Source: Armatimonadota bacterium
GTDB taxonomy: Bacteria; Vulcanimicrobiota; JACPDS01
Length of the DNA stretch: 23,101 nt
NCBI GenBank assembly: GCA_016183885.1
Contig: JACPDS010000183.1
Span: forward strand, 1 to 23,101
Reading direction: 5' to 3'
Shown here: piece by piece, positions 8,629 to 15,447 of the stretch
Numbering within the stretch: position 1 is the stretch's first letter
How the letters are laid out: every line of letters begins with the position of its first letter
Position numbers and translations under genes: made by a program
The notes under the pieces: model-generated
The model's input: the letters and a program-made list of their open reading frames with translations, nothing else
Told to the model about the DNA's origin: nothing
Database searches by the model: none

Positions 8629-9315
8629 ATGAAAACTTTAATTGCTTTACCTGTTTATAATGAAGAAAAAACTTTATTTCAAGTTCTTCAAGACATTAAA
8701 AATCATGCCGATTTCCCAATTTTAATTTTAAATGACGGGTCAACCGATCAATCTCTTAAAATATTAAAAAATTTTTCCGAAATAAAAGTAATAAATCATA
8801 AAAAAAGACAGGGTTATGGCAGATGCGTGATTGATATTTTTAAATATGCCCTTAAAAATAAATACGATTATTTAATTAAATTAGACGCCGATTTTCAGCA
8901 TGAAGCTAAATTTATTCCTAAATTTTTAAAATATATTCCCTATTATAATTTAGTTTCGGGAAGCCGTTATCATCCTAAATCAAAAATAATTAATCCCGCG
9001 CCCCAAGAAAGACAGAAAATTAATCAAAAAATCACTAAAATAATTAATCAAATAACCCACTTTAATCTTAGCGATAGTTTTTGCGGCTTTAAAGTTTATC
9101 AATGCGGGAGTTTAAAAAAACTTACTCTGACTGAAACTGGTTATGGATTTCCAATGCAATTTTGGATTCAAGCTTATTATAATAACTTTAAAATAAAAGA
9201 GCTTCCGATTAATTTAATTTATATTAAAGAAAGAGAAGATTTCAAGGGCAGATTAAAAGACCCTATTTTCAGGTTAAATTATTACTTAAAAATAATTAAA
9301 AAGGAGATGATATGA
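8629..9315 (+). CDS. GT2-family glycosyltransferase, dolichyl-phosphate-mannose-synthase-like
   Basis: A 228-residue soluble GT-A protein. It starts MKTLIALPVYNEEKT, with NDGSTD at 35-40, the DAD metal/nucleotide motif at 86-88 (KLDADFQH), and DSFCGFKVY and TGYGFPMQFWIQA further on, as in DPM1-like enzymes that transfer a sugar from a nucleotide to a polyprenyl phosphate. The ATG at 8629 matches where the family begins. The frame is open upstream to 8458, but that stretch lies inside the divergent peptidase signal-peptide region and is not family-like. There is no transmembrane tail. No strong Shine-Dalgarno is visible. It is not the GT4 enzyme BshA, so it does not supply the first bacillithiol step. 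Its acceptor is unknown. The stop overlaps a well-formed but empty start site (9312). Confidence 0.87.
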   Translation: MKTLIALPVYNEEKTLFQVLQDIKNHADFPILILNDGSTDQSLKILKNFSEIKVINHKKRQGYGRCVIDIFKYALKNKYDYLIKLDADFQHEAKFIPKFLKYIPYYNLVSGSRYHPKSKIINPAPQERQKINQKITKIINQITHFNLSDSFCGFKVYQCGSLKKLTLTETGYGFPMQFWIQAYYNNFKIKELPINLIYIKEREDFKGRLKDPIFRLNYYLKIIKKEMI

Positions 9316-9344
9316 TAAACCACAGAGATCACAGAGGGGTTTAA
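9301..9344 (+). other. orphan ribosome-binding site and ATG running into a repeat
   Basis: AAGGAG at 9301-9306, a 5-base spacer and ATG at 9312 that overlaps the glycosyltransferase stop as ATGA. This is the best-formed translation start in the region, yet it opens only a ten-codon frame, MINHRDHRGV, ending at TAA 9342-9344 inside a CCACAGAG palindrome. It looks like the start of a gene whose body has been lost or displaced by the repeat. Confidence 0.45.
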
Positions 9345-9400
9345 TTTTTTTCAATACTTTATATTGAAAAGATATAAACTCTCTGTGTGCTCTATGATTA
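9317..9400. repeat. CCACAGAG palindromic repeat, copy 1
   Basis: Left arm AACCACAGAGATCACAGAG begins at 9318. The right arm ACTCTCTGTGTGCTCTATG at 9378-9396 is its imperfect reverse complement. A second, nested inverted pair TTTCAATA / TATTGAAA lies between them. The whole 84-bp unit could form a long hairpin. Related CCACAGAG motifs occur at 9442-9518 and 19256-19316. Confidence 0.75.
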
Positions 9401-9441
9401 TTTTTAACGAGGATTTATATAATTAAAAGATAAATTTTTAA

Positions 9442-9518
9442 GAGAACACAGAGTCTTGTTTTTGGAAGGATAAGATTCCGCCAAAAGCGGAAAATAATTT
9501 TTTTCTCTGCGCGCTCTC
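9442..9518. repeat. CCACAGAG-type palindromic repeat, copy 2
   Basis: GAGAACACAGAG (9442-9453) pairs imperfectly with CTCTGCGCGCTCTC (9505-9518). Between them is a separate GC-rich hairpin (9476-9492). The layout repeats that of copy 1 just upstream: two CACAGAG arms around an inner stem. Confidence 0.6.
9476..9504 (+). terminator. possible Rho-independent terminator
   Basis: TTCCGC-CAAAA-GCGGAA gives a perfect 6-bp stem with a 5-base loop, followed by AATAATTTTTTT. It lies downstream of the glycosyltransferase and 38 bp before bshB1, so it could separate the two transcripts. The stem is short and sits inside a repeat, so function is uncertain. Confidence 0.4.
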
Positions 9519-9542
9519 TAGTTTAACAAAGGAGTTAAAAAA

Positions 9543-10229
9543 ATGATTGATATTTTAGTTATCGGTTCTCATCCCGACGATATAGAGATAGGAATGGGGG
9601 GAACAATTTTAAGTTTGGCGGAAAAGGGAATGAATATAGCTGTCTTAGATTTAACTAATGGGGAGCCCACCCCTTTTGGAAGCATAGAAGAACGTATCTT
9701 GGAAAGTAAAGCCTCGGCTAAAATTTTAGGAGTAAAATTAAGAATTACCTTGAACCTGCCCAACCGTTATTTAATCGATGACATAAAAAGCCGTAAAATG
9801 GTGGCAGAAATAATCCGCGAGCTTCGCCCAAAAATTCTTTTTATTCCTCACTGGGAAGACGCTCACCCCGATCATATCGCCGCTTCTAAAATTTGTCTTG
9901 CGGCTAGATTTTACAGCAAATTAACTAAAACCGAAATGAAGGGAGAGCCTTTTTTCCCTCAAAAGTTTTTTTATTATTTTTGTTCTCATTTACATTATAT
10001 TTTTAAGCCTTCTTTTATTTTTGACATATCGCCTTGCTTTGAAAAAAAAATTCAATTAATAAAAGTTTATCGCACTCAGTTCAGCAAGAAGCGGGGAAAT
10101 TTAACTATTATAGATCACGTTAAAAATTATAATCGAAATTTCGGGCTTTTAATCAATCGAGAATATGCCGAACCATTTTATTCTCAAGAAGAAATCGGAT
10201 TAAAAGATTTAAATAGTTTAATAATATGA
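9543..10229 (+). CDS. bshB1: bacillithiol biosynthesis deacetylase BshB1 (PIG-L/LmbE family)
   Basis: A 228-residue zinc deacetylase. Motif HPDD at residues 10-13 and AHPDH at 107-111 supply the zinc ligands (His10, Asp13, His111) and catalytic Asp12. DLTNGEPTPFGSIEER (36-51) and the C-terminal YAEPFYSQEEIGLKDL match the BshB1 subgroup rather than generic LmbE proteins. It removes acetate from GlcNAc-malate to give GlcN-malate in the cytoplasm. Shine-Dalgarno GGAG lies 8 bases before the ATG. The stop overlaps the next start (ATGA, 10226-10229), and that gene is BshC-like, which supports the assignment. BshA, which makes the substrate, is not in the window. Confidence 0.9.
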   Translation: MIDILVIGSHPDDIEIGMGGTILSLAEKGMNIAVLDLTNGEPTPFGSIEERILESKASAKILGVKLRITLNLPNRYLIDDIKSRKMVAEIIRELRPKILFIPHWEDAHPDHIAASKICLAARFYSKLTKTEMKGEPFFPQKFFYYFCSHLHYIFKPSFIFDISPCFEKKIQLIKVYRTQFSKKRGNLTIIDHVKNYNRNFGLLINREYAEPFYSQEEIGLKDLNSLII

Positions 10230-11785
10230 AAAAATTAAAAATTCCTTTATCGCAAGAAATCTTAATTGAGCCGGCTTTTAAAGATTGGGAAAAAGAAGCT
10301 CTTTATAACCGCAAAAAAAGTTTTCCCGATCCATTTTTAAATGAACTTAAGAAAAAATGCCGCAGGGAAATTCTAAATTTACTTTCTATTAAAAAGGAAA
10401 ATCAGTTAATTTTTATGACCGGTCATCAGCCTGAATTTTTTCACCCGGGAGTCTGGATGAAAATTTTATTAATTAATCAAGCCGTAAAAATTTTTAGAGG
10501 TATTGGTATAAATTTATGGGTGGACAGCAGTTATCCTAAAAATTTTATTGAAGCGCCTTTTTATCAAGAAAAAATAAAAAAGAAAAAAATAACTTTATTT
10601 AATTTGCCTTCTAAAAAACCATATTTTTTAAATCCACCGCCTTCTAAAGAAGAATGGATGAGGTTAAAAGAAGAAATTATTCAATCGCTCTCCACTTTAA
10701 AAGATCCTAATCCTTTAGCGAACTTTAAAAATTTTTCTTTTGGCGTAGAAGAAATTTTAAAAAATTCTAAAAATTTAGGCGAATTTATAAATACTTTAAG
10801 AAGAAATTTTGAAAACGAAGCTTTATACTGCGAACTGCCTTTATCTTTAATCTGCCGCGGAGCGCCATTTCTTGCTTATTTTTCTTATATATTAAAAGAT
10901 TTTAAGAATTTTCATTTTCATTATAACAAAGCTCTGGAAGTTTATAGAAAAAATCATAAAATTCGTTCTTTGGTTAATCCTTTCCCGAATCTTAAAATAG
11001 AAAATAATTTATTGGAAACTCCTTTCTGGGCAATTACCCCTCAGGGGAAAAAAGAAAATATTTTTTTAGATTTAGAAAATTTTAATATTTTAATAAAAGA
11101 CGAAAAAATCTTAAATTTTAAAGAAAATGCCATAGGAGAAATGATTAAAGAAATAAAAAAAATTAAGCTTTTGATTTTTCCTAAAGCCTTGACTTTAACT
11201 TTATTTTTTAGATTGTTTTTTTGCGATTTTTTCCTGCATGGCATTGGAGGAGGAAAATATGAAGAGGTTAATCAAGAAATTATTTTAAATTACTTTAAAA
11301 TTACTCCGCCCAATTTTGGAATCGCTTCTTTAAGTTTAAACTTGCTTAATCAAAAAGAAAAAATTAAAATAGAAGAAATAACCGGCCCAAATCAAAAAAA
11401 TCCAAATCATGCTCTGCCCTTGGCCGAGATAATAAAAAAGCTGGAAAAAACTCTTTATGAAATTAAACATAATCCTCAGAGATTAATTAAAAAAGCCGAT
11501 CGGGAAACTTTAAAATTAATCCAAGAAAAATTAAATTTAATAAATCAAATAAAATTAAAAAATAAAAATAAACTTTATCTAACTTTAAAAATAAAAAAAG
11601 TTAATCAAATTTTAGAAAAAAAATTAAAATCACTTTCGATAAGATTGCAAAATCAAATTAAAATATTAAAAGAAAAAGAAGCTGAAAGAAAAATAGCTCA
11701 TTTTAGAGAATATCCTTTTTGTTTTTTTAAAGTCTCTCAAATTAATAAAATTATTAATAAGGAAATAAATAAAATAAAGCTATGA
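10226..11785 (+). CDS. bshC: BshC-like cysteine-adding enzyme, divergent
   Basis: 519 residues, close to the usual BshC length. FMTGHQPEFFHPGVWMK (63-79) occupies the place of the BshC TGQQPGLFGGP segment. HGIGGGKYEEVNQEII starting at residue 338 matches the conserved HG.GGG.YD region. A long Lys/Glu/Leu/Ile-rich helical stretch near the C-terminus (about 400-500) fits the BshC coiled coil. BshC is thought to add cysteine to GlcN-malate, the last bacillithiol step. The TGHQPEFFHPG variant departs from canonical BshC, so the substrate could differ; position directly after bshB1 argues for the same pathway. It overlaps both neighbours by 4 bp, indicating one translationally coupled operon. Composition is extreme: very rich in Lys, Asn and Ile. 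Confidence 0.78.
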   Translation: MKKLKIPLSQEILIEPAFKDWEKEALYNRKKSFPDPFLNELKKKCRREILNLLSIKKENQLIFMTGHQPEFFHPGVWMKILLINQAVKIFRGIGINLWVDSSYPKNFIEAPFYQEKIKKKKITLFNLPSKKPYFLNPPPSKEEWMRLKEEIIQSLSTLKDPNPLANFKNFSFGVEEILKNSKNLGEFINTLRRNFENEALYCELPLSLICRGAPFLAYFSYILKDFKNFHFHYNKALEVYRKNHKIRSLVNPFPNLKIENNLLETPFWAITPQGKKENIFLDLENFNILIKDEKILNFKENAIGEMIKEIKKIKLLIFPKALTLTLFFRLFFCDFFLHGIGGGKYEEVNQEIILNYFKITPPNFGIASLSLNLLNQKEKIKIEEITGPNQKNPNHALPLAEIIKKLEKTLYEIKHNPQRLIKKADRETLKLIQEKLNLINQIKLKNKNKLYLTLKIKKVNQILEKKLKSLSIRLQNQIKILKEKEAERKIAHFREYPFCFFKVSQINKIINKEINKIKL

Positions 11786-12240
11786 AAATTAAATTTAAAA
11801 TAAATGGAAAAGAGACGCAGGTAGAAGCTCCTCCCGCATGGACTTTGCTGAAAATCTTGCGCGAAAAACTTAATCTTACCGGAACAAAAGAAGGCTGCGG
11901 GAGAGGGGAATGCGGGTCCTGCACGGTTTTAATCGACAAAAAGCCTGTAAACGCATGTTTGGTTTTAGCCGGACAAATTCAAGGAAAGGAAATTTTAACT
12001 ATTGAAGGGGTAGCATGCGAAAAACTCCATCCTCTCCAAAACAGCTTTATCGAAGAAGGGGCGGTGCAATGCGGATTTTGCACGCCCGGAATGATTATGA
12101 GCGCTTTGGCTTTATTAAATGAAAATAAAAAACCCGCTTTACTTGAAATTAAACAAGCTATTTCTGGAAATCTCTGCCGCTGCACAGGTTATCAAAAAAT
12201 TATTAAAGCCATTAAAAAAGCCGCTTTAAAATTAAATTAA
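11782..12240 (+). CDS. [2Fe-2S] subunit of a xanthine-dehydrogenase-family molybdenum hydroxylase
   Basis: A 152-residue protein with all eight cluster cysteines. The plant-ferredoxin-type cluster uses Cys39, Cys44, Cys47 and Cys59 (EGCGRGECGSCTV). The second helical-domain cluster uses Cys97, Cys100, Cys132 and Cys134 (CGFCTPGM and NLCRCTGYQ). This is the CoxS/XdhC-subunit/HcrC type that passes electrons from the molybdopterin site to FAD in the cytoplasm. The length is normal for a free-standing small subunit. Its ATG overlaps the bshC stop (ATGA, 11782-11785), so it is co-transcribed with the bacillithiol genes. Neither the large molybdopterin-binding subunit nor the FAD subunit is adjacent, which is unusual. 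MocA follows 9 bp downstream. Confidence 0.95.
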   Translation: MKIKFKINGKETQVEAPPAWTLLKILREKLNLTGTKEGCGRGECGSCTVLIDKKPVNACLVLAGQIQGKEILTIEGVACEKLHPLQNSFIEEGAVQCGFCTPGMIMSALALLNENKKPALLEIKQAISGNLCRCTGYQKIIKAIKKAALKLN

Positions 12241-12249
12241 GGAGTTATT

Positions 12250-12840
12250 TTGTTTATTTCTGGAATACTATTAGCCGCGGGCAAATCAACCCGAATGGGG
12301 AATTTAAAACAACTGCTTTTATTTAAAGAATATCCTCTCGTGGAATATATTTTGCGGGAATTTTTAAATTCTAATTTAAATGAAGTTATTTTAGTGCTGG
12401 GATGCGAATATCAAAAAATTTTAAATTCTTTAACCTCTTCGTCTTTTAAATTAAAAATTACCCTTAACCGTCAATTTGAGAAAGGATTAAGTTCTTCCAT
12501 CATAAGCGGCTTAAATTCCATCAATTCTCAAAGTCAAGCCGTAATGCTGGCTTTGGGGGATATGCCGGTGAATGAAAATCTTATAAACAAGCTTCTGGAA
12601 AATTATAAAATAAATTTTCCTCAAAAAGAAATCCTGGTTCCTTATTTTAAAAATAAAAGAGGACATCCGGTAATTTTTTCCAAAAAATATTTTTCTTTAT
12701 TAAAGAAAATAAAAGGAGACCAAGGAGCAAAAATTATTTTAAAAAAACATCCCCGGGATATTTTAAAAATAAATGTTTCCTCGGCGAATATTTTAAACGA
12801 TTTAGACACGCCGCGAGATTATCAAAAATTAATTAATTAA
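12250..12840 (+). CDS. mocA: molybdenum cofactor cytidylyltransferase (MocA-like)
   Basis: A 196-residue GT-A-fold nucleotidyltransferase. LLAAGKSTRMG at residues 7-17 is the MocA/MobA nucleotide-binding signature, followed by KQLLLFKEYPLVEYIL. LALGDMPV near residue 97 and GHPVIFSKKYF near 137 are also MocA-type. It would join CMP to molybdopterin to make the MCD cofactor used by xanthine-dehydrogenase-family enzymes. The preceding gene encodes a subunit of that enzyme class, which favours MocA over MobA. The start is TTG at 12250, with AAGGAG 5 bases upstream. The gene ends the plus-strand run, facing the convergent permease gene. Confidence 0.9.
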   Translation: MFISGILLAAGKSTRMGNLKQLLLFKEYPLVEYILREFLNSNLNEVILVLGCEYQKILNSLTSSSFKLKITLNRQFEKGLSSSIISGLNSINSQSQAVMLALGDMPVNENLINKLLENYKINFPQKEILVPYFKNKRGHPVIFSKKYFSLLKKIKGDQGAKIILKKHPRDILKINVSSANILNDLDTPRDYQKLIN

Positions 12841-12884
12841 AAAAAACTTATAATATCCCGCAGAACCAACCCCCTCACCTTAAT

Positions 12885-13022
12885 GGGGCTGTCCAAAAAG
12901 TCAAATTTAGAATATTTATATGCTATATATGGTAGCCGCCCCGATGTACTTCGGGGTGCTATATATAGTATATTTACGCCCCGAAGCTACATCGGGGCGG
13001 CTACCCCTTTTTGGACAGCACC
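12885..13022. mobile_element. 138-bp MITE-like inverted-repeat element
   Basis: Terminal inverted repeats GGGGCTGTCCAAAAAG (12885-12900) and, on the other strand, GGTGCTGTCCAAAAAGGGG (13022-13004). Inside, a second inverted pair begins GTAGCCGCCCCGATGT (from 12933) and is mirrored at 12979-13003. Each of those inner arms is itself a CCCCGA...TCGGGG hairpin, and AT-rich TATATA stretches lie between. There is no coding capacity. The GCTGTCCAAAAAG end resembles terminal repeats of insertion sequences, so a non-autonomous derivative is likely. I see no clear target-site duplication. It lies between convergent mocA and the permease gene and could also stop transcription from either side. Confidence 0.7.
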
Positions 13023-13100
13023 GAAGTGAATAAGTTCAGATACATATGCGCCATTGATAAAAATGAAGTAGAATGGAAAATCGAGGGCGCGTCTTTTTAA
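13023..13100 (+). pseudogene. possible C-terminal coding remnant beside the MITE
   Basis: Directly after the right terminal repeat a plus-strand frame reads EVNKFRYICAIDKNEVEW and ends GASF at TAA 13098-13100. Codon choice (TTC, TGC, GCC, GAG, GGC, GCG) is less AT-biased than in flanking genes. It has the look of a protein end with no beginning, perhaps split by the element. The family is not recognised, and with 25 codons chance is possible. Confidence 0.25.
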
Positions 13101-13102
13101 AA

Positions 13103-14443
13103 TTATTCTGTTATTGTTAATATAGACGGATTATAAGTTTTCACTTTTTCCGAAACCATCCAGATAATTAATCCCAAGATAAAGGTTAAAATAAAAATAT
13201 TTAAATAATTAAATCCATTATTATATAAGGCGGTGGCTAATAATGTAAAAGGGAGCAAAGAAATTATAAAAGCAATCGTATTATTCCCGGGGACTTTAAT
13301 TAATCTTTGTTTTTCAGGATTAGTTTTTCTTAATTTTAAAAAAGTCATTATTTCAAAAAGCAATAAGAAACTATATAAAAATATATCGATCTCGATTAAA
13401 CCTTTAAAAGAGAAAAGACAAAAAAAACAAATTAAAGCGCTGCAGATAATTAATGATATCCAGGGCACCCTATTTTTTCTAATTAAATAACCTAAAAATC
13501 TTGGCAAAAATTTATGATGAGCAAGCGTAGAGGGAATTCTGGAAGTATATAATAATATAGTAGAAAGCTGATTTAAGAGCCCAAATAAAATTGCGATAAC
13601 AATCAACGCCCCCAGCCATGATCCGCCCACCTCTCTGGCTATTAAGGAAAATTGACCGCTTTTCCAATTTTGCCAGTTGCTTGTGGCGCAAAGACAAGCA
13701 TAAATAGTTACTGCGTATATCATGGAAATTAAGGGTATATTTATTAAAATTGCCAGAGGAAAATTCTTGGCGGGATTTTTAACTTCCGTAATACAAGTTG
13801 AAAAATCCTCCCAGCCGTTATAATTCCAAATCAAGATTAACATCCCAATCCCTAAACAATTTGTCCAGGGTTTTCCGGGAAGAGAAAAAGTTAAAAAAGG
13901 CAGAAATGTGCGCGCTTTAAAAAAAGAGATAACTACTAAGATGGCAAATGGAATTAAAACAATAAAGGTCATAATTAAAGAGCTGAATCCCATTACTTTA
14001 ATCCCCAGTAAATTTAAAAGAGTAAATACTGCAACAATTCCGATACATATTAAAAGACTATTATGCTTATTAATATAAGGGTAAAAGTATTTAAGATAAT
14101 CAACAAATAAAATTGGATAAAGGGCTGTTTCCACAATACTTCGCACTAAAGAAAGCCAGCCTATCTGAAATGACCAAAAATCTCCAAATGAATTTTTAAT
14201 CCAGGTTATATAGCCGCCTCTTTGAGGGAAAGCCGAAGAAATTTCCGCGGTAATAAAAGATATTGGCAAACTCCAAAATAAAGGAACAATAAATAAAAGA
14301 AGAAGCGTTAATCCCGGCCCTATTGCGGGAATAGCTTCTTCAATCCCGTAAGGACCGCCGCATACAATGGCAAAAATAACCGAAATCAAAGCCGCTAATT
14401 CTATTTTTCTAGTATAGCTTTTTTTTATTTTATTATTTTCCAT
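13103..14443 (-). CDS. APC-superfamily amino acid/polyamine permease
   Basis: A 446-residue membrane protein with about twelve hydrophobic segments. CGGPYGIEEAIPAIGPGLTL (about 23-43), WSLPISFITAEISSAFPQRG (about 58-77) and WNYNGWEDFSTCITEVKNPA near residue 206 match the APC branch that includes PUT/RMV1-like polyamine and amino acid:proton symporters. It would import an amino acid or polyamine across the cytoplasmic membrane; the substrate cannot be told from sequence. The start ATG lies 21 bp downstream of the YlbL-like gene stop, so it is probably the last gene of the long minus-strand operon. The protein ends 80 bp from the MITE-like element. Confidence 0.88.
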   Translation of the reverse strand: MENNKIKKSYTRKIELAALISVIFAIVCGGPYGIEEAIPAIGPGLTLLLLFIVPLFWSLPISFITAEISSAFPQRGGYITWIKNSFGDFWSFQIGWLSLVRSIVETALYPILFVDYLKYFYPYINKHNSLLICIGIVAVFTLLNLLGIKVMGFSSLIMTFIVLIPFAILVVISFFKARTFLPFLTFSLPGKPWTNCLGIGMLILIWNYNGWEDFSTCITEVKNPAKNFPLAILINIPLISMIYAVTIYACLCATSNWQNWKSGQFSLIAREVGGSWLGALIVIAILFGLLNQLSTILLYTSRIPSTLAHHKFLPRFLGYLIRKNRVPWISLIICSALICFFCLFSFKGLIEIDIFLYSFLLLFEIMTFLKLRKTNPEKQRLIKVPGNNTIAFIISLLPFTLLATALYNNGFNYLNIFILTFILGLIIWMVSEKVKTYNPSILTITE

Positions 14444-14464
14444 TTTCTAAATTTTATAGTTAAA

Positions 14465-15433
14465 TTATAAATTTTTTAGCTTTTTAAGGGCTTCTTTAAA
14501 ATTTCTTACCGGGACATACTGCATGCCTGAAGTAATTCCGCCTGCTTCGGGAAAATTCTTATAGGGCAATAAAAAAACTTGGGCTTTTTGCTTTTGAGCT
14601 CCCCAAATTTTATATTTAATTCCGGCTACTTCGCCCACTTTACCGTTCTCATCAATTGTTCCGCTCCCGGCAATAATTCTGCCAAAGGTTAAATCCTGAC
14701 TTTTTAATTTAGAAAAAATTTCTAAAGCAAACATTAAGCCGGCTGAGGAACCATTAATATTTTTAGTATTAATGAAAACATCTAAAGGAAATCTTTTCAC
14801 TTCTAAAGCGGAATTAATGAAAATTCCAAGAGCGCTTCTTCTCTCTAACGAAATCAAGGGAACTTTAAAATTATAAAGATGATTCGTCCTTTTTATTAAA
14901 AGCCTTACTTCATCTCCGGATCTTAGCTTGATAATATAGTTTACTAAATCCCGGCTGGTTTTTATTTCGCGATTATCTGCTTTTAAAATTAAATCTTCTT
15001 CTTTTAAAATATTTTTAGCTTTACTTTCCGGCAAAATAAAAAGTATTTTTACTCCATTTCTTTTATAATTTATTTTATAACCAGCCTCCTTAAAAGCTGT
15101 TAAGATAGCGGTAGTCTTACTCTCCTTCATCATTTCATCCATATATTTTTCATATCCTTTTTTATTTCTCCAAACTTTATTGTCATTGCCGCTAAATTTA
15201 GAAATTTCCGATTGAGGGTTAAATAAATGATAAGCTTTATCTGTATAAACCGTGGTAAGGATAAATTTCCCTTTCAGCTTCTGCTTTTTTCCGTTAATTT
15301 CCACAATATCAGAAAGTGTTTTAGTGCCCCCTGAAGCGGTAAAAACATAGGGCAGGGGGATAAAATATAACAAGGCTAAAAAAATAATTATGATTAAAAA
15401 ATAACTTAAAATTTTTAAAATAAACTTTTTCAT
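14465..15433 (-). CDS. YlbL/SepM-like membrane protease: TM, PDZ and Lon-type (S16) domains
   Basis: 322 residues. A single transmembrane helix (about 5-25) is followed by PYVFTASGGTKTL and GKFILTTVY, as in the YlbL family. A PDZ-like domain spans about 125-195 (ILPESKAKNILKEEDLILKA, then RDLVNYIIKLRSGDEV). The C-terminal Lon protease domain has the catalytic serine in NGSSAGL (Ser230) and lysine in GIKYK (Lys273). Their spacing of 43 residues equals that of E. coli Lon Ser679/Lys722. There is no AAA ATPase domain, so it should act ATP-independently on the outer face of the membrane. The family includes SepM, which trims a signalling peptide; the substrate here is unknown. The PDZ loops are divergent. 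It lies 14 bp after the flavoprotein gene. Confidence 0.88.
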   Translation of the reverse strand: MKKFILKILSYFLIIIIFLALLYFIPLPYVFTASGGTKTLSDIVEINGKKQKLKGKFILTTVYTDKAYHLFNPQSEISKFSGNDNKVWRNKKGYEKYMDEMMKESKTTAILTAFKEAGYKINYKRNGVKILFILPESKAKNILKEEDLILKADNREIKTSRDLVNYIIKLRSGDEVRLLIKRTNHLYNFKVPLISLERRSALGIFINSALEVKRFPLDVFINTKNINGSSAGLMFALEIFSKLKSQDLTFGRIIAGSGTIDENGKVGEVAGIKYKIWGAQKQKAQVFLLPYKNFPEAGGITSGMQYVPVRNFKEALKKLKNL

Positions 15434-15447
15434 TAGCTTAAAATTTT

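Noticed and set aside
8629..9315. Glycosyltransferase as BshA, completing a bacillithiol cluster
   Set aside because: It is a GT2/GT-A enzyme with DAD and NDGSTD motifs; BshA is a GT4/GT-B enzyme of about 380 residues.
13233..13490. 85-codon plus-strand frame
   Set aside because: It is antisense to the APC permease, whose membrane-protein frame is unambiguous.
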